Shown here: piece by piece, positions 17,337 through 25,003 of the stretch | Position numbering within the stretch: position 1 is the stretch's first letter | How the letters are laid out: every line of letters starts with the position of its first letter | Origin: Actibacterium mucosum KCTC 23349 | GTDB taxonomy: Bacteria > Pseudomonadota > Alphaproteobacteria > Rhodobacterales > Rhodobacteraceae | Direction of reading: 5' to 3' | Assembly (NCBI RefSeq): GCF_000647975.1 | Contig: NZ_JFKE01000003.1 | Span: 258,206 to 322,205, forward strand | Length of the DNA stretch: 64,000 nt | Position numbers and translations under genes: made by a program | The notes under the pieces: generated by a model | What the model saw: only the letters and a program-made list of their open reading frames with translations | The model's database searches: none | What the model was told of the DNA's origin: nothing

Positions 17337-19094
17337 TCAGGTTTCCCGCACCAGCGCCCGGCTGATGTCGGTGTTCTGCGGTGACGGATCGTCGGCCTCG
17401 TTTGCGATCAGAACCTCGATCCCTGCAGCGCGTAGCCGTTGACGGTCGGCGGGCAGCGCGCCGTCATCGGTGATGATCTCGTGAAGCTCGTCTGGCCGCG
17501 CGACGCGATGGTTGGATTCGGCCCCAATGGCGGTGTGATCGGCCAATGCCACAACCCGACGCGCAGCTTGCACAAAGCGGCTGCCGGCAAGGGCGCGACG
17601 TTCATCCATGGTGGACAGGCCAAACTCGGCCGAAGCACCTGCGACGCTCAGAAAAGCCACATCGGCGCGCATGCGTTCGAACAAGGCACCAAGGCTGGGG
17701 CCCACAAGGCAGTGATCGGCTTTTTGGTATTCGCCGCTGGTCAGGATCACCTTGAGGGGCGGCTTGCCTTCAAGCTGCATCATCACATCCAGCGCGTTGG
17801 TGACGATGGTGACCCCGCTCAGCTGTTCGGGCGCGGCAACAGCGCGTTGGTGAAGGGCTTCGGCCATGTATCGGGTCGCTTCACCTTCGCCGACGATCAC
17901 CGTCTGGCCGGGCTGGATCGAGGCCGCAGCACGGCGACCAATCTCGCGACGCAAACGCGACATTTCGGCCGCGATGCCTTGATGCGGTGGGGAAACAACC
18001 AACTGCAGGCCCAGTTCCACCGCGCGCAGCTGCATCGCCTGCATCATCACCCGGTACCAATCATGGGCCGGGTAATGCGGCATGAACCCGACGCGCCCCT
18101 GCACCGCATGCACGAACGGTGCATCGGGTAAAAGCGCGGCGCGCTTGTCATCCAACAGCGTCCAGCCCCCGGGGCCGTTGGTGTAGTATTCGGCGAGATT
18201 CTGTGGCGTGATCACGGCATGTGGGGTCTCGCAACTGCCCGGTTGCGCTGCACCGGCCAGAACGCCTGCGACCAAATCAACGGCACGTTGCCCAACAATA
18301 TCGGGGAAAAAGGCAACAAGGCCGCGCAGCGCGCCTTGTTCGGCCAGTTTTGCCACGAAGTTCGGACTTTCGCCCCCAGCAGCATAAACATCCAACGCCC
18401 GGCCCAGCTTTTGCGCCGCATCCATCGCCGCCATAGCCGAATGATCGTTTACACCGAACGCAACGCCGATCCGCGTTTGTGCTTTCAATGCGTCGACGGC
18501 CACACGCAGGGCCGGACGATAGCTGCCCTGCCCATTCACCCGCGTCACTTGAACCTGTCCGGCAAAGGCATCGCGGAACCCGGCTTCGAATCCCTCGCAG
18601 CGATCGCTGGTATTGGCCAGTTCAGGCTGCGTGACAAGCAACAAGTGCGCCGTTTCACCCGGCGTGTTTCGGGCCGCATGCTGTCCCAGATCGAACCCGG
18701 CCTGCCGGTTGTTGGGTCCCAGATAGGTGCCGCCAACCTGCGGGGCACTTTCGGCAATGAACGGTATCCCGGATCGCGCAATCTGACGACGCAGGGCGTC
18801 CCCGCCATGGCCGGGGATAGGCGGCAGGATGACAGCATCCAGATGGTCCAGCTCGGACGCAAAGCCTTCGGTTTTGGCCAAAACCTGCGCGCCGGACTTG
18901 AGGATTTCCGCATCAGGCAAGGTCGCGCCCCCATGCGTGCGCCGCAACGCCCCGGCGTCGGCCAACTCGCTCAGGTCACGTCGGAGCGTGACAAGCGACA
19001 CTTCCGGCAGGACGCGCGCCAAAGCGCTCAATTCGATCACCCCTTCCTTCTGAAGGATCGAAAGTATCCGCTTATGCCGAAGGCTTTTGATCAT
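17337..19094 (-). CDS. DeoR-type regulator fused to a sugar-binding (PBP-like) domain
   Basis: 585 aa, more than twice a normal DeoR regulator. Residues 1-57 form the DeoR winged HTH (KRILSILQKEGVIELSALA, VTLRRDLSELADAGALRRTHGGA). Residues about 80-302 resemble most of a LacI/RbsB-type periplasmic-binding fold (LDAVILPPI, GIPFIAE, CEGFEAGFRDAF, GVAFGVNDHSAM). Residues about 333-382 resemble the first strand-helix-strand of that same fold (VGFMPHYPAHDWYRVMMQA), so the domain appears permuted. Residues about 385-575 are a DeoR sensor domain (PGQTVIVGEGEATRYMAEAL, ADVAFLSVAGAS, VVALADHTAIG). It is the first gene of the operon and probably its local regulator; it could bind both a free sugar and a phosphosugar-like ligand. 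Confidence 0.85.
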   Translation of the reverse strand: MIKSLRHKRILSILQKEGVIELSALARVLPEVSLVTLRRDLSELADAGALRRTHGGATLPDAEILKSGAQVLAKTEGFASELDHLDAVILPPIPGHGGDALRRQIARSGIPFIAESAPQVGGTYLGPNNRQAGFDLGQHAARNTPGETAHLLLVTQPELANTSDRCEGFEAGFRDAFAGQVQVTRVNGQGSYRPALRVAVDALKAQTRIGVAFGVNDHSAMAAMDAAQKLGRALDVYAAGGESPNFVAKLAEQGALRGLVAFFPDIVGQRAVDLVAGVLAGAAQPGSCETPHAVITPQNLAEYYTNGPGGWTLLDDKRAALLPDAPFVHAVQGRVGFMPHYPAHDWYRVMMQAMQLRAVELGLQLVVSPPHQGIAAEMSRLRREIGRRAAASIQPGQTVIVGEGEATRYMAEALHQRAVAAPEQLSGVTIVTNALDVMMQLEGKPPLKVILTSGEYQKADHCLVGPSLGALFERMRADVAFLSVAGASAEFGLSTMDERRALAGSRFVQAARRVVALADHTAIGAESNHRVARPDELHEIITDDGALPADRQRLRAAGIEVLIANEADDPSPQNTDISRALVRET

Positions 19095-19162
19095 TTATCG
19101 CTCCCTTTCGCTTACATTGCGCAGATGGCGAGAACCGACAACGCAAAAAGCCTCAATACGAC

Positions 19163-19189
19163 TAAATTCGAAAAATATCGATCAAATTC
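19163..19189. promoter_or_regulatory. Candidate operator: AAATTCG direct repeats upstream of the DeoR-type regulator
   Basis: AAATTCG occurs at 19163-19169 and again at 19183-19189, exactly 20 bases apart, in an AT-rich stretch about 70-95 bases upstream of the regulator start codon. Two copies two helical turns apart fit a DeoR-family binding arrangement. Assignment is by position and repetition only. Confidence 0.3.
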
Positions 19190-19280
19190 GGTCAAAGCCA
19201 AGCCGGATGGGGGAAATGCAACGCGGAATCAGGCCCAAGCATTCGCTGAACCGATCAAAAACGATAACGATGGGACTGTT

Positions 19281-19356
19281 TGGTGCCCCCACACGGACTC
19301 GAACCGCGGACCTACTGATTACAAATCAGTTGCTCTACCAGCTGAGCTATAGGGGC
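19281..19356 (-). tRNA. tRNA-Thr (anticodon TGT)
   Basis: Reading the minus strand from 19356 gives a full cloverleaf: acceptor GCCCCTA paired with TGGGGGC, D-arm AGCTCAGCTGGTAGAGC, anticodon stem ACTGA/TCAGT with loop TTTGTAA (anticodon TGT, reading ACA), T-arm with GGTTCGAGTCC, discriminator A and an encoded CCA at 19283-19281. 76 nt including CCA. It lies alone between the operon regulator and the permease gene. Confidence 0.97.
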
Positions 19357-19392
19357 ACGTTGCGGGCGTTCTAGCGGTGTGTTTCGCCGAGT

Positions 19393-21060
19393 TCAAGCCC
19401 GTTCGCGATTGGCGCGCGCAAGGATCAGGACCGCGACCAGACTGACGCTCATGACCAATAATGCAGCGGGCGAGGCCTCGGCGATGTTTTCCAACGATGC
19501 TTTCTCGTAGACACGTGTCGCCAAGGTGTCGAAGCCGAAGGGGCGCAGCAAAAGCGTGGCCGGCAATTCCTTTGCGCAGTCGACAAAGACCAGCAGCAGC
19601 GCTGTGCCGAACGAACTGCGGATCAAAGGCAGGAACACCTCGCGCAGGGTCTGCCCCGGCGTGCGCCCAAGCGAGCGTGCGGCCATCGGCAAGCTGGGCG
19701 AGATTCGGCCCATCGCGGCATCAACCGCGCCTTGGGCGATGGCAAAAAACCGGATGCAATAAGCATAGATCAGAACCGCCGCAGAGCCTGTCAGCAGCAG
19801 CCCCATCGGGCGCCCGGTTACCTGCTCGATCACATCGGCCACGGCATTGTCCAGCGCCGCCAACGGGATCAGCAACCCCACCGCCAGAACCGCCCCCGGT
19901 GCCGCATAGCCCAGCGTGGTGGCGGGCAGCAAAAGGCGCGGCAGGCGGCTGGACGAAAGGCGCACGCCGTAGACAAGAAACGTAGCCGCCAGAACGGTGG
20001 TCAGCGCAGCAATGCCGCCGACCGACACGGTGTTCCACACGGCCTCGGTCAAACCGGGGGCCTTCCACACATGCCAGTCGCCCACCGCATGGCCCAGCAT
20101 TACCCCAACCGGCAAGACAAACCCCATGGCAAAGGGCAGCACACAGACCGCCGCCGCCCCCAAGCCCGCAAAGCCGGTCAGGTGTATCCGGCTGACTGCA
20201 CGGCTTTGCCGCACGGTTGTGAAATAGCGCATGCGATTGCGGCCAATTTTCTCTAACGCCACAAGCAACAGAACCATTCCCAGCACCAGCGAGGCGATCT
20301 GTGCCGCACCGCCGGGGTTTCCGGCCTCTAACCAGACCGAGAAAATGCCGGTGGTCAGAGTCTGCACGGCAAAAAACTCGACCACACCGAAATCGCTGAC
20401 GGTTTCCATCATCACGATGGCTGTGCCCGCGGCGATGGCCGGACGCGACAGCGGCAGCCCAACGCGCCAGAACCGCATGAAGGCGCCTGCCCCCAAGGCG
20501 CGCGCGACGTCATAGATGCCGCCCGATTGCTCGCGATAGGCCGCGCGGCACAGAAGATAGACATAAGGGTACAGAACCGAGGCCAGCACCAAAATCGCCG
20601 CCCCGCGCGAGCGGACCTCGGGGAACCAGTAGTCGCGCGCGGTTTCCCAGCCGAACAGCGCCCGCAAGCCCGTCTGTACCGGCCCCGCATATTCCAGAAA
20701 ATCGACCAAGGCATAGGCACTGACATAGGCGGGGATGGCCAGCGGCAACAGTAACAGCCACTCCAGCAGTCGGGCGCCGGGAAAGCGGTACATCGCGATC
20801 AGCCACGCAGTCCCGCAGCCCATGACAGCCGCCAGAACCGCCACACCACCTGCCAGCAGAACCGTGTTGCCCGCATAGCGGGGCAGCGTGGTCGAGATCA
20901 GGTGGGGCCAGATATTGTCTTCGGGTGTCAGGGCCATGAAAAGCACCCAAACCAACGGCATCAACACCAAAACTGCGATGATCAAAGCGCCAATGGCCCA
21001 AATGCTGGGCAAACGGCGTCGGCGCGTGGCCGTAGACACAGAATGGGGCAGATCGGTCAT
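19393..21060 (-). CDS. Iron(III)-type ABC transporter permease (FbpB/AfuB-like)
   Basis: 555 aa, a fused double permease with two binding-protein-dependent transport domains and about twelve helices. The frame is open to 21114, but the ATG at 21060 (MTDLPHSVSTATRRR) precedes the first helix suitably. EAA-like loops occur twice (RALGAGAFMRFWRVGLPLSRPA and RSLGRTPGQTLREVFLPLI). KELPATLLLRPFGFDTLATRVYE near the C-terminus is characteristic of Fe(III) permeases. No binding protein or ATPase gene is adjacent, so partners must be elsewhere. Confidence 0.88.
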   Translation of the reverse strand: MTDLPHSVSTATRRRRLPSIWAIGALIIAVLVLMPLVWVLFMALTPEDNIWPHLISTTLPRYAGNTVLLAGGVAVLAAVMGCGTAWLIAMYRFPGARLLEWLLLLPLAIPAYVSAYALVDFLEYAGPVQTGLRALFGWETARDYWFPEVRSRGAAILVLASVLYPYVYLLCRAAYREQSGGIYDVARALGAGAFMRFWRVGLPLSRPAIAAGTAIVMMETVSDFGVVEFFAVQTLTTGIFSVWLEAGNPGGAAQIASLVLGMVLLLVALEKIGRNRMRYFTTVRQSRAVSRIHLTGFAGLGAAAVCVLPFAMGFVLPVGVMLGHAVGDWHVWKAPGLTEAVWNTVSVGGIAALTTVLAATFLVYGVRLSSSRLPRLLLPATTLGYAAPGAVLAVGLLIPLAALDNAVADVIEQVTGRPMGLLLTGSAAVLIYAYCIRFFAIAQGAVDAAMGRISPSLPMAARSLGRTPGQTLREVFLPLIRSSFGTALLLVFVDCAKELPATLLLRPFGFDTLATRVYEKASLENIAEASPAALLVMSVSLVAVLILARANRERA

Positions 21061-21148
21061 GTGGCTCGCCCTACAGGAAAGCGGTTTTACTGTCCAGAAA
21101 CCTCGGTTATCCATAAGGACAACAGAAAGTTACAGAATTCGGACCGGC

Positions 21149-22027
21149 ATGCAGATTGTTTATCACCTGGGAGTGCATTTCACCGACGAAGAGCGGTTGC
21201 TGAAATGCCTTCTGAAAAACAAGGGCGCACTTGCCAACGAGGGCACCGCCGTGCCGGGGCCCAGCCGGTATCGCAAATTGCTGCGGCAAACCTTGTTTGG
21301 GTTGCGCGGCGGACCGGCCACGCGCGATCAACAGCAAGAGATTTTGGAAGCCGCCCTAGAAGGTGAATATGCCGAACGCATCATCTTCTCGGCCCCGAAC
21401 CTGTTGGGCAATCCCGGCGCGATGCTGCGCGATGGGGCGCTGTATGAACGTGCAGGCGAACGGGTTGCGTCGCTGTGTTCGATATTCCCCGACGCGCAGA
21501 ACGAATTTTTTATTGGATTGCGCAACCCGGCGACGCTTTTGCCAGTTGTTCCGGGATCTGTCGAGGCGCCTGCGGACTTTATGCAGGTGCTGTCCACAAC
21601 AGACCCTCGCGGCCTGCGATGGTCAGATATGGTGGCGCGTATCCGGGGCGAAAACCCCGATGTTCCGCTGACCATTTGGTGCAACGAAGATACCCCGTTG
21701 ATCTGGCCGCAGGTTCTGCGGGAACTGGCCGCGCATGATCCCTTGTTGGCCCTTGAGGGAACCAATGATTTCCTTGCGTCTATCATGTCGCGCGAAGGGA
21801 TGGAGCGGATGTTGGTGTATATGTCCACCCATCCGCCAGCCACCGAAGTACAGCGGCGCCGCATCGTTGCCGCGTTCCTGGACAAGTTCGCTATTCCGGA
21901 CGAAATCGAGGTAGAACTTGACCTGCCCGGCTGGGACGACGCGCTGGTCGACGAATTGACCGAGCTTTACGACGAAGACGTGTACCAGATCGAGAAAATG
22001 GCGGGCGTGAATTTCATCGCGCCCTAA
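21149..22027 (+). CDS. Hypothetical protein, possibly sulfotransferase-like with degenerate P-loop
   Basis: 292 aa from ATG 21149; the longer frame to 20888 is antisense to the permease gene. Not firmly recognised. The start MQIVYHLGVHFTDEERLLKC then LLKNKGALANEGTAVPGPSRYR resembles the N-terminus of PAPS-dependent sulfotransferase-like proteins (HIGxHKTGTTxLQ ... ANRDALxxxGxxxP), but the Lys-Thr-Gly-Thr-Thr of the phosphate loop is replaced by FTDEE. A mid-region (ENPDVPLTIWCNEDTPLIWP) and an acidic C-terminus follow. It is cytoplasmic by appearance. Divergent from the iron permease over 88 bases. Confidence 0.7.
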   Translation: MQIVYHLGVHFTDEERLLKCLLKNKGALANEGTAVPGPSRYRKLLRQTLFGLRGGPATRDQQQEILEAALEGEYAERIIFSAPNLLGNPGAMLRDGALYERAGERVASLCSIFPDAQNEFFIGLRNPATLLPVVPGSVEAPADFMQVLSTTDPRGLRWSDMVARIRGENPDVPLTIWCNEDTPLIWPQVLRELAAHDPLLALEGTNDFLASIMSREGMERMLVYMSTHPPATEVQRRRIVAAFLDKFAIPDEIEVELDLPGWDDALVDELTELYDEDVYQIEKMAGVNFIAP

Positions 22028-22036
22028 GACACGGGC

Positions 22037-22294
22037 TTACATGCCCAGCGCTTCTTTATACATTTCCAGAACCGCCTCTTCCTCGGCGATGTCGTCTTTG
22101 TCGCGCTTGCGCAGGGCCACAACCTTGCGCATCACCTTGGTGTCATAGCCCCGGCCTTTGGCCTCGGCCATCACCTCCTTCTGCTGCTCGGCGATGTCCT
22201 TTTTCTCGGCCTCCAACCGCTCGTATCGCTCGATGAACTGACGCAGTTCGTCGGCGGTCACACGGTAGGAAGTATCGGGGGAATGCTCGTTCAT
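22037..22294 (-). CDS. gapR: DUF2312 protein, GapR-like nucleoid-associated protein
   Basis: 85 aa from ATG 22294 ([20 protein letters not shown]); the upstream extension to 22366 lacks family similarity. The coiled-coil rich sequence [49 protein letters not shown] is characteristic of DUF2312. In Caulobacter the family member GapR clamps overtwisted DNA ahead of polymerases and stimulates topoisomerases. Gene ends converge with the 21149 gene. Confidence 0.9.
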   Translation of the reverse strand: MNEHSPDTSYRVTADELRQFIERYERLEAEKKDIAEQQKEVMAEAKGRGYDTKVMRKVVALRKRDKDDIAEEEAVLEMYKEALGM

Positions 22295-22433
22295 CTCGGC
22301 CTCGTGCTGCAAAATTCGCGGGGGTTCTGAGCAAGAACCGATACCTGCCCACGCGCAATGCCGCAAGCCCTGCCTTGTCTCGCGGCCTTGGTCAGGCTAG
22401 ATGCTGCGGCGTCATTTGCGAAAGGGATGCGGG

Positions 22434-22649
22434 ATGGAGCTTTTGGTCTGGGCCGGCGCGGTGCTGTCGCTGTTGGGGATCGGTGCGTTGGTCTGGTGCA
22501 TTCTGCAGGCGGTCAAGGCGCGCCGCGAAAGGTTGGAGGGCGAGGCCATGAAAGCCCGCCTGCAACGTGTTGTCGTGGTGAACATGGCCGCCTTGTTCGT
22601 TTCGGCCATCGGTTTGATGATGGTGGTGCTGGGCGTTTTCCTGGCCTGA
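22434..22649 (+). CDS. Small membrane protein
   Basis: 71 aa from ATG 22434 (MELLVWAGAVLSLLG), with AAGGGATGCGGG upstream as ribosome site; an earlier in-frame ATG at 22401 is less well placed. Two hydrophobic helices (about 3-24 and 45-68) flank a basic loop (QAVKARRERLEGEAMKARLQR), giving a hairpin membrane topology. Family not recognised. Its stop abuts the convergent gene ending at 22650. Confidence 0.65.
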   Translation: MELLVWAGAVLSLLGIGALVWCILQAVKARRERLEGEAMKARLQRVVVVNMAALFVSAIGLMMVVLGVFLA

Positions 22650-24503
22650 TCAGGACCAACCGCGATCCATATCGGCAAACCGTTTGCCATTCTTGATCAA
22701 CTCGTCGAACAGCGGCGCCGGGGCCCAGAACTCGGGGTCTTCGCCCTGTCGGGATCGCATTCGGTTCCGCACGGTCAGCAGGCCACGCATATCTGCCGCG
22801 AACATTGGCCCGCCAAGCGCGCGCGGCAAACCAAAACCGTGCACCATGGCAATGTCGATATCGCCGGGCCGCTGTGCCACCCCCGCCTGAACCAGCAACG
22901 CGCCCGCATTTCCCATTGCGTCAAAGCACCGGGCAACCACGTCCTCGGCCGAAACGCTGCGCATGGCGCGGCCCATCGGCACCTGACGCCCGCCAAAGGG
23001 CAAAACCTTGAACCCTTCGGCCGCCAACGCGTCGTCGACGACCGCCGGGTCAGCGCCCAGTCTGACCAGATCACGCGCCGCCAGAACGCATGCGCCCCAC
23101 ACCGCCGTTGCAACACCACCCTCGCCGGGCGTTGACCGGATTGGTGTGCCGCCCAGTCGCTGCACGAATTTGGCCATGCCATTCAAAAAGTCATTCTGTG
23201 CTTCGGCAGGGGCCACAAGTTCGACCAGATCCGCATTTGGAAGCCCGCCGGAATGCCGCAGGCCCAAGGTCCGCAAATCCGTGCGCACCGGCCATGACGG
23301 TTCGGCGTCACCGGACACGACCAAGCCAACGATACGCCCCGGAGGCATCGCGGCGACGGTGTCGGGCACCCGTAACGGATCCGCGATCAGCACCAGATCG
23401 ACATCGCGCAACACATCCGGATGCGCGGCAGACTGAAACCTGAGTGCACGTGCATTCTTGTCATCCGCTTGCGGCGCATCCGGCAACTGGGCCAGACGCT
23501 GACGCACTTGTTCCGCAACGTTTTTGTCGGCCGATGCGTCACCCGAGGCGATATGAGACACCGACAACCCCGCTTGCAACGCAGCCGTGCTCCACCGGAC
23601 AACATGGCTGGAGGTTCCCAGAACGGCCATGCGACGAATGTCCTGTGTCTCGGCCGACGCTTTCGCATCAACCGGCACAAGGCGCGCCGTTGCACCGACA
23701 AGGTGACGCAGCGCGCGCGAGGTATCATCGGCCTGACTTTCAAGGAAAGCGGCCCCCTCGTAGTCGATACCTGTTTCAAAAGGCAGCAACTGGGCAGCTT
23801 CGACGCAATCCACCAGACGCTTCTGTGTGGCGGGCAAATCCATTTGGCGATAGTGCTTGATCGTTGCAAGAAACTGACCGGGCTTGACCAGATGCTCGTG
23901 GCGTTCAGATACGGGCCGCAAGACGTCCGTATGCGAATTGGGGTTGCGCAGGATCTCGCGCGCCTTGTCCATGGTGCCCCCCTGCGCAACAACCACATCA
24001 ACGAGGCCAAGCCGAGCGGCCTCTTCTGCCGAAATCGGTCGCCCGGCGCGCAGAAATTCCAACGCAACCGCCGGTCCGGCAAGGCGTGTCATGCGGTGCG
24101 CGGCCCCCATAATCGGCAGCAACCCCAGCTTCAGATAGGAATGTGCGATACGCGCGTTCGCGCCGGCAACCCGGGTATGCGCCGCCAGCGCCAGTTCCAA
24201 CCCCGCGCCATGGGCCAATCCATCGATCACCGCAACAACGGGCACTTTGCTTTCCTGAATTGCGGTTTGAACCAGCGCCAATGCGGCATGTTCCCCACGC
24301 AGATCACTTCCGGAAAGGTCGGGTCCTGTTGCGAAAATCGGGCCGTCGGAATGCAGGATGATTCCCACAAGATCCGACTGCATGCCAAGGTCGGTGATTT
24401 GCTGGGCTAACGAACGGGCAAGCTGAACGCGGAGCGCATTGTCTGGCGGTGCTGACAAGCAAAGCCGCGCTATACCGCCTTCTTCGACTGCGCGCCGCAG
24501 CAT
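22650..24503 (-). CDS. FadB-like bifunctional fatty-acid oxidation protein homologue, apparently degenerate
   Basis: 617 aa with the layout of the multifunctional beta-oxidation alpha subunit: crotonase domain (about 1-190), linker, then a 3-hydroxyacyl-CoA-dehydrogenase-like part. Catalytic features are eroded. In the crotonase part AVIDGLAHGAGLELALAAH keeps one Glu (residue 103), but the second, normally in a PExxLG motif, is replaced (AHSYLKLGLLP). In the dehydrogenase part the NAD loop GxGxxG reads VLGTSSHVV, and the HFFNP histidine motif reads RHSGGLPN. It is also about 100 residues shorter than FadB. The frame is intact, so it may be a repurposed protein rather than a pseudogene. Monocistronic on the minus strand. 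Confidence 0.75.
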   Translation of the reverse strand: MLRRAVEEGGIARLCLSAPPDNALRVQLARSLAQQITDLGMQSDLVGIILHSDGPIFATGPDLSGSDLRGEHAALALVQTAIQESKVPVVAVIDGLAHGAGLELALAAHTRVAGANARIAHSYLKLGLLPIMGAAHRMTRLAGPAVALEFLRAGRPISAEEAARLGLVDVVVAQGGTMDKAREILRNPNSHTDVLRPVSERHEHLVKPGQFLATIKHYRQMDLPATQKRLVDCVEAAQLLPFETGIDYEGAAFLESQADDTSRALRHLVGATARLVPVDAKASAETQDIRRMAVLGTSSHVVRWSTAALQAGLSVSHIASGDASADKNVAEQVRQRLAQLPDAPQADDKNARALRFQSAAHPDVLRDVDLVLIADPLRVPDTVAAMPPGRIVGLVVSGDAEPSWPVRTDLRTLGLRHSGGLPNADLVELVAPAEAQNDFLNGMAKFVQRLGGTPIRSTPGEGGVATAVWGACVLAARDLVRLGADPAVVDDALAAEGFKVLPFGGRQVPMGRAMRSVSAEDVVARCFDAMGNAGALLVQAGVAQRPGDIDIAMVHGFGLPRALGGPMFAADMRGLLTVRNRMRSRQGEDPEFWAPAPLFDELIKNGKRFADMDRGWS

Positions 24504-24634
24504 CGCAAGCCCCCTCCTGTATTGTCTTTTGCTTCTTGGCGGCGCGCTATGATCTTATGGGCGACAACCGCCGCATGCCTTCTACTATTAGTATCCAGAA
24601 GGGCAAAAAGCGCAAGACCTAGAGGGAACCATGT

Positions 24635-24853
24635 TCACACAGGCATATTGTTGTACAATTCATCTGCGTCGTCTTCCTCCAACTCAGCCATAAGGCGAGT
24701 CAGATCCTCGGGCACCGGCAGACCAAGCGAACGCAATTCTGAGACTTTTTCACGCAGTTCCTCAAGCAGGATATGCCTATCCTGCGGGCGTTTCTCGATT
24801 TCCTGCATAATCAACGCGATGCCGGCACGAAGGGCTTCAAAAGCCATATTCAA
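24635..24853 (-). CDS. Small conserved-looking hypothetical protein
   Basis: 72 aa, MNMAFEALRAGIALIMQEIEK..., predicted all-helical with many charged residues (LLEELREKVSELRSLGLPVPEDLTRLMAELEEDDADELY), no membrane segment and no export signal. A second ATG two codons in (24847) is an alternative start. It lies 150 bases beyond the SpoA-domain gene on the same strand. Function unknown. Confidence 0.6.
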   Translation of the reverse strand: MNMAFEALRAGIALIMQEIEKRPQDRHILLEELREKVSELRSLGLPVPEDLTRLMAELEEDDADELYNNMPV

Positions 24854-25003
24854 CCTCCCATTGCAAAGGGCGCGTGGGCAGCGCCCACATTCACCCTATC
24901 ATATTTTCGCGCGCTTTATTTGATACCTGCGCAATGGACTGGGTGCCTTGACCCAGATCAACGGTGGTAAGGCTGCCCACCCGGCCTCGGACTGTTTTGG
25001 TGG

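Noticed and set aside
18219-19352. 377 aa plus-strand open frame reaching into the tRNA
   Set aside because: Antisense to the DeoR-type regulator and runs into the tRNA-Thr gene.
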